Shown: piece after piece, positions 37,218 to 44,917 of the stretch
Numbering within the stretch: the stretch's first letter is position 1
Layout of the letters: each line of letters starts with the position of its first letter
Program-made: the position numbers and the translations under genes
Source of the DNA: JBGVSA01 sp041807905
GTDB lineage: Bacteria > Pseudomonadota > Gammaproteobacteria > Burkholderiales > Rhodocyclaceae
Direction of reading: 5' to 3'
Length of the DNA: 64,000 bases
NCBI RefSeq assembly: GCF_041807905.1
Contig: NZ_JBGVSA010000007.1
Location: 62,001 to 126,000 of the forward strand
Notes under the pieces: model-generated
What the model saw: only the letters and a program-made list of their open reading frames with translations
What the model was told of the DNA's origin: nothing
Databases searched by the model: none

Positions 37218-38662
37218 TGAGCCCGGACTACATGCAGATCGCACTAGAGGCAGGGTTTGCACAGACTGACATGAACGATGGTCGCGAACATTGCTTCGAG
37301 CGCTTCGCACGTCTGGTCGCCGAGCGCGTGCGCGGGGTGCCGGATGAGCAGTGGCGCGAGCTGTGCCGCCGTCTGTACGTCGAGTTGTTTGCTTGCGACC
37401 AGCAAATGACGAACACCCTCGACGAGGACGGCGAACCGATGTGGCAGACCGGCATCACCGTGCGTGACGTGCTGGCCGAGGCCAAGGCCATGCTCGCCGC
37501 CGCCCCGGCAGCGCCCAGTCTTGTCCAAGGTTGCTGCCGCTCCCATCCGCATGAGGGCATGAACGCGGAATGCGAACGCAAGACTGTTGAAGCCCGTGCC
37601 GCCAGCGAGGCCGCGCAAGTCGCCCCGTCATCGCCCGCACCCGCACATGCCACCGTCTGGTGCGAGGAATGCGGTGACGGGATCGTTGCTCACAACCCCG
37701 GCATTTGCGGGACGTGCTACGCGGTGAAGTACCGGGATCGGGCAGCGCCCGCACCTGTGGTGCCGGAAGAGTGGCTGTTGGTGCCGACCGCGTTACTCGA
37801 CAGGTTCCCGGAACTGAATCTCTGCAACTACACAAGCGATGACGTTGATGAATTGAACGCGTGGGGTATTGAAGTGATGCTCGCCGCCGCCCCGGCAGCG
37901 CCCGCACCCGTCATGGACAAGTCCATGCTGAAGCGCCTTGTGGCACAGGTATTCGGCGAGGGCTACCACATCGCCCCGGCAGCGCCCGATGAGCGCGGCG
38001 AGGTTGTTGTGACCTGGGACCAAGGCCGAACCCGCATTATTGCTGTGACGCGGCAGGACGACGAAGGCAAGATTTTGTCGGTGATTGCTGAAGCCCCGGC
38101 AGCGCCCGCACCTGATGGCGTAGATGCTCGGCTCGAACTGTGGCTGACCGCTGGAGCCGGAGAGCTACACCCGAACACAAAGAACCTCGTGGTTCGCTTC
38201 GCACGCGCGCTAGCATCCAAACTTCTGTCCGCCGAGAAGAAGTATGGCTACACGGACGGGTGGCGCTCGCCGGATTGGATGGACGAATGCCGCGCCAAGC
38301 TTATCGAGCATATGGGGAAGGGCGACCCGCGTGACGTCGCTGCCTATTGCGCGTTCCTGTGGTTCCACGGCGAGAGCACGGCAGCGCCCGCACCTGTGGT
38401 GGATGAGCCGGTGGCGATCGTGGCCGAAAGCGGCCGGCTTCTATGGCACGCGGGTCGTTCGGTCGAGCAGTACCGGATCAACAAAGCATATCGCGGCCCG
38501 CTCTACGGCCGCCCCTCTGCCGACGTGCTGGCGGATGCCAAGAGATATCGCAGATTGCGTGAAAACTGGATTGACTGTGAAGAATTGAATTTGCATGGCC
38601 GGCTTGCCGTTGTCGACAAAGCGATAGACGCCGCCCGCGCCAAGGGAGGTGACGAGGCATGA
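37214..38662 (+). CDS. Modular phage protein with Ala/Pro linkers
   Basis: 482 residues, overlapping the lipoprotein gene (ATGA). Five or six short modules are joined by near-identical linkers A-A-P-A-A-P-A-P-V, encoded by almost the same DNA near 37,497, 37,741, 37,889, 37,974, 38,094 and 38,381. One module is a zinc-ribbon-like part (C-E-E-C-G-D-G-I-V-A-H-N-P-G-I-C-G-T-C, about residues 150-170), one a helical unit with W-R-S-P-D-W-M-D-E-C, and the last a phage Ea22-like end (D-A-K-R-Y-R-R-L-R-E-N-W). Module swapping by recombination at the linkers is likely. The whole protein has no known function. Confidence 0.78.
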   Translation: MMSPDYMQIALEAGFAQTDMNDGREHCFERFARLVAERVRGVPDEQWRELCRRLYVELFACDQQMTNTLDEDGEPMWQTGITVRDVLAEAKAMLAAAPAAPSLVQGCCRSHPHEGMNAECERKTVEARAASEAAQVAPSSPAPAHATVWCEECGDGIVAHNPGICGTCYAVKYRDRAAPAPVVPEEWLLVPTALLDRFPELNLCNYTSDDVDELNAWGIEVMLAAAPAAPAPVMDKSMLKRLVAQVFGEGYHIAPAAPDERGEVVVTWDQGRTRIIAVTRQDDEGKILSVIAEAPAAPAPDGVDARLELWLTAGAGELHPNTKNLVVRFARALASKLLSAEKKYGYTDGWRSPDWMDECRAKLIEHMGKGDPRDVAAYCAFLWFHGESTAAPAPVVDEPVAIVAESGRLLWHAGRSVEQYRINKAYRGPLYGRPSADVLADAKRYRRLRENWIDCEELNLHGRLAVVDKAIDAARAKGGDEA

Positions 38663-38964
38663 GACTCAAGAAAATCACCTATCTGATTGACTGGCACGAC
38701 AACTGCCGCACAGAGAAATCAGTCACGGGATACGCCGTCGATTCGACCACAGGCGTTCGGTATTGCGTACGTCAAGACGAAGATGGTGCATGGGTTGTTG
38801 ACCACTACGACACCGGACGCAGTATCGGCGCGCTCTCGATTGGCAGAATGTATGCGCTCACACGGCGCCAGTGCATTGATGCCGCCGAACGATTTCTGAC
38901 TCAGGCTGTTTCCGATGGAAGGTATGCCAGGGCCATCGAGGCGTACAACAGGAGCGCGGCATGA
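38659..38964 (+). CDS. Phage protein, unknown
   Basis: 101 residues; ATG overlaps the previous stop (ATGA). Beta-rich: L-K-K-I-T-Y-L-I-D-W-H-D, A-V-D-S-T-T-G-V-R-Y-C-V, A-W-V-V-D-H-Y-D-T-G, and a helical end R-Q-C-I-D-A-A-E-R-F-L. Not recognised. It is part of the overlapping gene chain to the integrase. Confidence 0.66.
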   Translation: MRLKKITYLIDWHDNCRTEKSVTGYAVDSTTGVRYCVRQDEDGAWVVDHYDTGRSIGALSIGRMYALTRRQCIDAAERFLTQAVSDGRYARAIEAYNRSAA

Positions 38965-39218
38965 CGGAGAAGATCAGGCCGGCGGGCTACATCGTTGATT
39001 GGCCGGATGAACCGGACCTTGGCGCCTACTTCAGCGAAGAGCCAAACGATAGCGCGAGAAGTCGAGCCCTCTATACCGAAGACGACGTGCGCGAGCTGCT
39101 GCGCAGGGAGCGGGCGCTAATAGTGGCGCGCATTAAGGATCGCGCAGTTGGCGGCGCTTTCCTTGTTGAAGACTTGCACGACATCCTGCGCGTCCTGCCC
39201 GATACGGAGATGGAGTGA
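38961..39218 (+). CDS. Phage protein, unknown
   Basis: 85 residues; the ATG overlaps the previous stop. The pattern A-L-Y-T-E-D-D-V-R-E-L-L-R-R-E-R-A-L and D-L-H-D-I-L-R-V-L-P is common in small phage proteins of unknown role. The N-terminal part (A-G-Y-I-V-D-W-P-D-E-P-D-L-G) has an acidic character. No function can be given. Confidence 0.66.
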   Translation: MTEKIRPAGYIVDWPDEPDLGAYFSEEPNDSARSRALYTEDDVRELLRRERALIVARIKDRAVGGAFLVEDLHDILRVLPDTEME

Positions 39219-39219
39219 T

Positions 39220-39516
39220 ATGGACTACTTCAGACTCGTACTGCAATTCGTCGGCGCGATGGTTGTCGGTATTGCTGCGCTCGTATTTCTGTTCGAATTG
39301 CTCACGCCTGTAGCAAAGGCCATCAGCCTGCTGCGATTCTTGAGCGCGGCCGGCAACAAGATCGATCTATCGATGTTCTTTGATGCCGTGAGACTCATGT
39401 GGAATCGGCCAGGATTCAGTTGCGGATTTTCTGCTGAAGGCTGTTCGTATTGGCATGGCGTCGGACAGTGGCACGCCGTGCCGAAGGATGATCCGCCAGA
39501 GCCGGAGGTGGAGTGA
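39220..39516 (+). CDS. Membrane-anchored phage protein, unknown
   Basis: 98 residues from the ATG at 39220. One membrane helix at 6-27 (L-V-L-Q-F-V-G-A-M-V-V-G-I-A-A-L-V-F-L-F), then a cytoplasmic or periplasmic part with F-F-D-A-V-R-L-M-W-N and C-S-Y-W-H-G-V-G-Q-W-H. Two Cys could pair. Not recognised. Confidence 0.66.
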   Translation: MDYFRLVLQFVGAMVVGIAALVFLFELLTPVAKAISLLRFLSAAGNKIDLSMFFDAVRLMWNRPGFSCGFSAEGCSYWHGVGQWHAVPKDDPPEPEVE

Positions 39517-39713
39517 TGTGGCTGACTAAGGAAGAGTTGCAGGAGATGACCGATCTTCAGCGACCGGACGCCATTCGCCGCTGGCTGACGGAAAATGGTT
39601 ACGCGTACGAGGTCAGCGCACGCGGGTGGCCTAAGGTACTGCGTTCTCTGGTCGAATCACGACTTGGAGGAATCCGAAAGGAACCCAAGCGCCCTCGCCT
39701 ACATCTGGTGTGA
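39516..39713 (+). CDS. DUF4224 protein, excisionase candidate
   Basis: 65 residues from the ATG at 39516, overlapping the previous stop (TGATG). DUF4224 pattern: L-T-K-E-E-L-Q-E-M-T-D-L-Q-R-P-D-A-I-R-R at residues 3-22, followed by W-L-T-E-N-G-Y-A-Y-E-V and a basic end. DUF4224 genes typically stand directly before phage integrase genes and form a small winged helix, so it is a candidate excisionase that controls recombination direction. It ends 1 bp before the integrase start. Confidence 0.78.
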   Translation: MWLTKEELQEMTDLQRPDAIRRWLTENGYAYEVSARGWPKVLRSLVESRLGGIRKEPKRPRLHLV

Positions 39714-39714
39714 A

Positions 39715-40704
39715 ATGATCCGTCCGCGTAAGACAAATAGGCATTTGCCACCCTGCATGTATCAGAAGCATGGTGCGTATTGGTACGTTCGAAAGAACAA
39801 GTGGGTCTCTCTAGGCCCACTACTTCCGGCTGCGCTGAAGGAATACGCGCGGCTCTATGCTTCAGGAACGACCGGAAGCATGGACGACCTTGCTTCGAGG
39901 TGGGAGGCTCAGCTATCTGATGATCTGGCCACGACTACTCGCAACCAATACAAGCTTGCTATCACAAAGATACGACTGGCCTTCCGCGAGTTTTCTCCTA
40001 GTGATATTCGCCCTACTGACGTAGCTCAGTGGATGGATTCAATGCGAGACAAGCCTAACATGGCGAACCGGTGTCGGTCAGTACTCAAGATGATGATGGA
40101 TCTAGCTGTTCGACACGGCGAGGCCGCCAGCAATCCAGTTATCAGTATCACGCCTCACAAAGAGAAGAAACGAGACCGCTACATCACGGATAGAGAGTAC
40201 TTGGCAATCCGCCAGCAATGCTCGCCAAGCATCGCCCTCGTTGTCGACATGTGCTATCTGACCGCTCAACGCATCGATGACGTTCTTGGAATCACGCTGG
40301 CAGACGTTTCTAACGAAGGAATCACGTTTCGGCAGAAGAAGACCGGAAAGCGGCTTATGGTTCAAATGTCTGCCGCAATGCAGGACATCATTGATCAGTC
40401 AAAGAGGCTTGGCGCCGGAAATGTCCGATCAATCTATCTTCTGCCTGGGAGGGGCGGGAAACGGCGCCACTATACGGTGGTGCGTGACGCATGGGATTCA
40501 GCCTGCGAGAAGGCCGGTGTGGCCGATGCGCACTTGCACGACCTACGCGCCAAGTCGCTCACGGACGCCGACAACCAAGGACTGAATGCGCAACTGTTGG
40601 GCGGCCATGCCTCACGGCAGATGACCGAGCGTTACATCAGGCGCCGAAAAACTGACGTTGCGACCTCTCCAGCGATGATCGCGAAGCCTTCGAAGTCGGC
40701 ATAA
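39715..40704 (+). CDS. int: Tyrosine recombinase, phage integrase
   Basis: 329 residues from the ATG at 39715. N-terminal arm-binding part with W-Y-V-R-K-N-K-W, core-binding helices around 60-145, and a catalytic domain with Arg186 (T-A-Q-R-I-D-D), His275-x-x-Arg278 (H-D-L-R), His298 (G-G-H-A-S) and Tyr307 (R-Y-I-R). All catalytic residues are present, so it should be active. It ends at TAA 40702-40704, 2 bp before the mutS reading frame. GC is lower than in the host part. The attachment site probably lies directly downstream in the 5' part of mutS. Confidence 0.95.
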   Translation: MIRPRKTNRHLPPCMYQKHGAYWYVRKNKWVSLGPLLPAALKEYARLYASGTTGSMDDLASRWEAQLSDDLATTTRNQYKLAITKIRLAFREFSPSDIRPTDVAQWMDSMRDKPNMANRCRSVLKMMMDLAVRHGEAASNPVISITPHKEKKRDRYITDREYLAIRQQCSPSIALVVDMCYLTAQRIDDVLGITLADVSNEGITFRQKKTGKRLMVQMSAAMQDIIDQSKRLGAGNVRSIYLLPGRGGKRRHYTVVRDAWDSACEKAGVADAHLHDLRAKSLTDADNQGLNAQLLGGHASRQMTERYIRRRKTDVATSPAMIAKPSKSA

Positions 40705-40706
40705 TT

Positions 40707-43328
40707 GTGGCTATGAGTTTTAGACAAGACACACAGCAATTAGACACTATGCCGTGGAAAGGCAGCTATGAAGCCATTTCTAGGCATACCCCCATGATGC
40801 AGCAGTATCTAAGGCTCAAGATGCAGCATCCGGATACGTTGCTGCTCTATCGCATGGGCGATTTCTATGAGCTTTTCTTCGACGATGCGGAGCGCGCGGC
40901 GCGCTTGCTCGACATCACGCTGACGACGCGCGGCCAGTCGGGCGGACAGCCGATCAAGATGGCGGGCGTGCCCTTCCATGCGCTGGAACCGTATCTGGCC
41001 AAGCTGGTGAAGCTCGGTGAGTCGGCGGTGATCTGCGAGCAGATCGGCGATCCGGCCACCGCCAAGGGACCGGTCGAGCGCGCGGTGGCGCGCATCGTGA
41101 CGCCCGGTACGCTGACCGATGCTGCACTGCTCGACGACCGCGCCGAAGCGTTGCTCATGGCCGTACAGGTTCATCGCGGCCAGCTCGGGCTGGCATGGCT
41201 GAACCTTGCCAACGGGCAGTTCCGACTGACCGAAACCACGCCGGAAAACCTCGTCGCGCAACTCGAGCGCCTGCGCCCGGCGGAGGCGCTGCTGCCCGAA
41301 AGCCTCAAGCTGCCGGCGCTCGAAGTGCGCGTGCCAGCCATCCGTCGGCTGGCTGACTGGCAGTTCGATGCAAAAACGGCCGAGCAACTGCTGACCTCGC
41401 ACTTTGGCGTGCGCGATCTGTCCGGATTCGGCGTGGAAGGCATGCCGACCGCGCTGGCCGCCGCCGCGGCCTTGTTCGATTACGCGCGGGCCACGCAACG
41501 CCAGACACTGGATCACGTCACCGGCATCCAGGTCGAGCGCGACGGCGACTACCTGCGCCTGGACGCCCACACGCGGCGCAATCTCGAAATCTCCGAAACG
41601 CTGCGCGGCGAACCCGCGCCCACCCTGCTTTCGCTGCTGGACGTGTGCGAGACCTCGATGGGTTCGCGCTGGCTGCGTCATTGTCTGCATCATCCGCTGG
41701 CCGATCGTCACGCGTGTCGCCAACGCCACGGCGCCGTGGCGGCTTTGCTGGGTGATGCCGGCGATGGGCCGATGGAAGCGGTGAGGTCCGCCCTGCGCCC
41801 CGTAGCGGACATCGAGCGCATCGCCACACGGATTGCGTTGCGCAGCGTGCGCCCGCGCGAACTGGCGAGCCTGCGCGAGAGCCTTGCCGCTCTCGACGGT
41901 ATTCGCGCCCCGCTGCCGCAGCACGATTCCGATCTGATCCGCCGGCTGGCGGACGATATGGCAACGCCGGTACAGACGCTGGAGACACTCCACGCGGCGG
42001 TCGCCGCCGAGCCCGGCGTACAGGTGCGCGACGGCGGCGTGATTGCGGACGGTTTCGATGCCGAGCTGGACGAACTGCGCGCCATCCAGACCAATTGCGG
42101 CGCGTTCCTGCTGGAACTTGAAGCGCGAGAGCGCGAGCGCACGGGCATCCCAAGCCTGAAGGTGGAATTCAATCGCGTGCACGGTTTCTACATCGAAGTG
42201 ACGCACGCCCACACCAGCAAGGTGCCGGACGACTACCGCCGTCGCCAGACGATGAAGAACGCCGAGCGCTACGTGACGCCGGAACTGAAGGCGTTCGAGG
42301 ACAAGGCGCTGTCGGCGCAGGAGCGCGCGCTGGCCCGCGAAAAGCTGCTGTATGACAGCCTGATCGACGCATTGCTGCCGCAGGTGCCGCAATTGCAGCG
42401 CATCGCCCGCGCGATCGCCACGCTCGACGGGCTGAACGCGTTCGCGCAGATCGCAGCGCGCCATGGCTACGCGATGCCACAGCTCGTGGAAGACGCCATC
42501 ATCGACATTCGCGGCGGCCGCCACCCGGTGGTGGAACGCCAGGTCGACAACTTCATCGCCAACGACACGCAGCTTTCCAGTACCCGCCGCATGCTGCTCG
42601 TGACCGGTCCGAACATGGGCGGTAAGTCGACGTACATGCGCCAGGTGGCGTTGATCGTGCTGCTGGCGCATTGCGGCGCGTTCGTGCCGGCGAGTTCCGC
42701 CGTCATCGGGCCTGTGGATGCGATCTTTACCCGCATCGGCGCGTCGGACGACCTGGCCTCGGGCCGTTCGACCTTCATGGTCGAAATGACCGAAGCCGCC
42801 GCCATCCTCAACGGCGCGACCGAACGCAGCCTGGTATTGATGGATGAGATCGGGCGCGGCACGTCGACCTTCGACGGCATGGCGCTGGCGTTCTCGATCG
42901 CCCGTCACCTGCTGGACAAGAACCGTTCGTTCTCGCTGTTCTCGACGCACTACTTCGAGCTGACCCGGCTGGGCGTCGAATACCCGGAATGCGCCAACGT
43001 GCACTTGGGGGCGGTGGAGCACGGCCATAGCATCGTCTTTCTCCACGCGGTGGAAGAAGGACCGGCTTCGCAGTCGTACGGGATCGAAGTGGCCGCACTG
43101 GCCGGCATTCCCGGCGCGGTGGTGCGCGACGCCAAGCGGCGCCTGCGTGCGCTGGAAAACCGCGAGATCGCCTCGGGCCCGCAGGACGACCTTTTCGCCG
43201 CCCTGCCCGAGCCGGAGCCGAGCGCGGTCAGCCACCCCGCGCTGGTCCAGTTGGCCGATCTCGATCCGGACAACATGAGCCCGCGCGAGGCTCTCGAAGC
43301 CCTGTATGCGCTGCGGCGCCAGCTTTGA
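40707..43328 (+). CDS. mutS: DNA mismatch repair protein MutS with atypical 5' end
   Basis: 873 residues from a GTG at 40707; ATGs at 40713 and 40749 are alternatives. Complete MutS: mismatch-reading G-D-F-Y-E-L-F near residue 50, Walker A G-P-N-M-G-G-K-S-T near 635, D-E-I-G-R-G-T-S-T-F-D-G near 715 and a normal C-terminal end. It binds mismatches and recruits MutL. The family-conserved sequence begins only at H-T-P-M-M-Q-Q-Y (about residue 28); the preceding residues and codons (TTA, AGA, AGG, AGT) are unlike the rest. The first 81 bases are 44% GC by my count, while the gene after about 40,880 is clearly above 65%. No Shine-Dalgarno is seen. The 5' end is probably supplied by the phage. Confidence 0.95.
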   Translation: MAMSFRQDTQQLDTMPWKGSYEAISRHTPMMQQYLRLKMQHPDTLLLYRMGDFYELFFDDAERAARLLDITLTTRGQSGGQPIKMAGVPFHALEPYLAKLVKLGESAVICEQIGDPATAKGPVERAVARIVTPGTLTDAALLDDRAEALLMAVQVHRGQLGLAWLNLANGQFRLTETTPENLVAQLERLRPAEALLPESLKLPALEVRVPAIRRLADWQFDAKTAEQLLTSHFGVRDLSGFGVEGMPTALAAAAALFDYARATQRQTLDHVTGIQVERDGDYLRLDAHTRRNLEISETLRGEPAPTLLSLLDVCETSMGSRWLRHCLHHPLADRHACRQRHGAVAALLGDAGDGPMEAVRSALRPVADIERIATRIALRSVRPRELASLRESLAALDGIRAPLPQHDSDLIRRLADDMATPVQTLETLHAAVAAEPGVQVRDGGVIADGFDAELDELRAIQTNCGAFLLELEARERERTGIPSLKVEFNRVHGFYIEVTHAHTSKVPDDYRRRQTMKNAERYVTPELKAFEDKALSAQERALAREKLLYDSLIDALLPQVPQLQRIARAIATLDGLNAFAQIAARHGYAMPQLVEDAIIDIRGGRHPVVERQVDNFIANDTQLSSTRRMLLVTGPNMGGKSTYMRQVALIVLLAHCGAFVPASSAVIGPVDAIFTRIGASDDLASGRSTFMVEMTEAAAILNGATERSLVLMDEIGRGTSTFDGMALAFSIARHLLDKNRSFSLFSTHYFELTRLGVEYPECANVHLGAVEHGHSIVFLHAVEEGPASQSYGIEVAALAGIPGAVVRDAKRRLRALENREIASGPQDDLFAALPEPEPSAVSHPALVQLADLDPDNMSPREALEALYALRRQL

Positions 43329-43406
43329 GTGGCACGCTTCCGACCTTTCGGCGGCTGATCGGCACAACACGCGCCTGAACATGTCGCCGATCAAACGCCC
43401 GAACCG

Positions 43407-43425
43407 TCTCGTATGAGATACGAGA
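43407..43425. promoter_or_regulatory. Perfect dyad upstream of the permease gene
   Basis: TCTCGTAT-GAG-ATACGAGA, eight-base arms, 38 bp before the permease start and 79 bp after the mutS stop. It has no T run, so it looks more like a regulator binding site than a terminator. The binding protein is unknown. Confidence 0.4.
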
Positions 43426-43462
43426 GCACTTTGCATCCTACCTTGACCGCAGGAACTTTCTG

Positions 43463-44866
43463 ATGGATCACCATCCGCTTCACGAAGGCGAACTCAAGCG
43501 AGGCTTGAAGAACCGCCACATTCAGCTCATCGCGCTGGGCGGCGCCATCGGCACGGGCCTCTTCCTCGGCTCTGCCGGGGTCATGAAGTCCGCCGGGCCG
43601 TCGATGTTGTTGGGCTACGCCATTGGCGGGTTCATCGCCTTCCTGATCATGCGCCAGCTCGGCGAAATGATCGTTGCAGAGCCGGTGGCCGGCTCGTTCA
43701 GCCATTTCGCATACAAATACTGGGGTGACCTGCCCGGTTTCATGTCGGGCTGGAACTACTGGGTGCTGTATATCCTGGTCGGCATGTCGGAGCTGACAGC
43801 GGTCGGCAAGTACGTGCAGTTCTGGTGGCCGTGGATTCCCATGTGGGCGACGGCGGCGGCGTTCTTCGTGATCATCAACCTGGTGAACCTCGCCAACGTG
43901 AAGATCTACGGCGAAGCCGAATTCTGGTTCGCCATCATCAAGGTGGTGGCCGTCATCGGCATGATCGTGCTGGGCGGCTACTTGCTGCTGTCGGGCACCG
44001 CCGGGCCGGACGCCACGGTGCGCAACCTGTGGGAGCGCGGCGGCTTCTTCCCCAACGGCTGGGGCGGGCTGGCGATGATGCTGCCCATCATCATGTTCTC
44101 GTTCGGGGGGCTGGAACTGGTCGGCATCACCGCGGCCGAAGCGGCCGACCCGGGCAAGACGATCCCCAAGGCAATCAACCAGGTCATCTACCGCATCCTG
44201 ATTTTCTACATCGGCGCGCTGGCTGTGCTGCTGTCGCTCACGCCCTGGGACACTCTGGTGGCCTCCCTGGCCCAGCACGCCGCTGCGGGCGACGAATACG
44301 GCGGCAGCCCGTTCGTGATGGTGTTTTCGATGCTGGGCAGCGAGCTGGCCGCCGACGTCCTGAACTTCGTTGTGCTGACGGCGGCGCTGTCGGTCTACAA
44401 CAGTTGCGTGTACTGCAACAGCCGCATGCTCTACGGTCTGGCCGAACAGGGCAACGCGCCGCGCGCGCTGGCCAAGGTCGATGACCGTGGGGTGCCGATG
44501 CTGGCCATCGGCATGTCGGCGCTGGTGACGGGCCTGTGCGTGCTGGTGAACTACATCATCCCGGCCAAGGCGCTCGAATTGCTCATGGCGCTGGTGGTGG
44601 CCGCGCTGGTGATCAACTGGGCGATGATCTCGCTGGCTCACCTCAAGTTCCGCGCGGCCAAGCGGCACGAAGGTACGACGACCGCGTTCAAGGCATTGTG
44701 GTATCCGTTCGGCAACTACCTGTGCCTGGCCTTCGTCGTGGTGATCCTCGGCATCATGTATGCGATTCCGCCGCTGCGCGTCTCGGTGCTGGCGATCCCC
44801 TTCTGGATCGCGCTCCTGTGGGTGTGCTACACGCTCAAGAAGCGGCGCGCGCAGGTGCCCGCGTAA
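43463..44866 (+). CDS. Amino-acid permease, AAT family
   Basis: 467 residues. AAT-family signature near the start: L-K-R-G-L-K-N-R-H-I-Q-L-I-A-L-G-G-A-I-G followed by T-G-L-F-L-G-S-A; later M-L-P-I-I-M-F-S-F-G-G-L-E-L-V-G and E-A-A-D-P-G-K-T-I-P-K-A-I-N. Twelve membrane helices are expected. It resembles the ProY, AroP and PheP group of proton-coupled importers; the substrate cannot be fixed from sequence. The start has AGGAACTTTCTG upstream. A strong terminator follows. Confidence 0.92.
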   Translation: MDHHPLHEGELKRGLKNRHIQLIALGGAIGTGLFLGSAGVMKSAGPSMLLGYAIGGFIAFLIMRQLGEMIVAEPVAGSFSHFAYKYWGDLPGFMSGWNYWVLYILVGMSELTAVGKYVQFWWPWIPMWATAAAFFVIINLVNLANVKIYGEAEFWFAIIKVVAVIGMIVLGGYLLLSGTAGPDATVRNLWERGGFFPNGWGGLAMMLPIIMFSFGGLELVGITAAEAADPGKTIPKAINQVIYRILIFYIGALAVLLSLTPWDTLVASLAQHAAAGDEYGGSPFVMVFSMLGSELAADVLNFVVLTAALSVYNSCVYCNSRMLYGLAEQGNAPRALAKVDDRGVPMLAIGMSALVTGLCVLVNYIIPAKALELLMALVVAALVINWAMISLAHLKFRAAKRHEGTTTAFKALWYPFGNYLCLAFVVVILGIMYAIPPLRVSVLAIPFWIALLWVCYTLKKRRAQVPA

Positions 44867-44886
44867 GCAGCGGGCAAGGCAAGGAC

Positions 44887-44917
44887 AAACGGGGCGCGCG
44901 GCGCCCCGTTTTGTTTT
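44887..44917. terminator. Bidirectional intrinsic terminator
   Basis: ACGGGGCGC-GCG-GCGCCCCGT, nine-base perfect arms, with TTTTGTTTT after on the plus strand and a few A before. It separates the permease gene and the convergent LacI-type gene. Confidence 0.85.

Larger units (their letters stand above)
1..40800. mobile_element. Prophage with contractile tail, right part; left end outside window
   Basis: A continuous set of phage genes: terminase, portal, capsid, sheath, tube, tape measure and baseplate on the minus strand; replication, cII and cro on the minus strand; repressor, recombination genes and integrase on the plus strand. The organisation is lambda-like for control and recombination, but the structural genes encode a contractile (myovirus-type) tail. 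The right boundary is inferred: the integrase ends at 40,704 and the first part of mutS has atypical composition up to about 40,800-40,880, so the junction core probably lies there. The left attachment site and the lysis genes are not in the window. Whether the prophage is inducible cannot be read from the sequence, but I saw no broken structural gene. Confidence 0.93.

Noticed and set aside
1..40800. Mu-like transposable phage
   Set aside because: No transposase or Mor/Gam-type genes; a tyrosine integrase, cI, cro and cII show a lambda-like lifestyle.
39600..40800. tRNA gene as attachment site
   Set aside because: I found no cloverleaf-like sequence near the integrase end; the neighbouring gene is mutS.
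40809..43436. 875-codon open frame antisense to mutS
   Set aside because: A shadow of the GC-rich mutS codons; its translation is rich in Arg, His and Gln without family pattern. Similar long shadows at 54,044-55,954, 57,844-59,439, 43,391-45,016 and 13,801-15,114 were rejected for the same reason.
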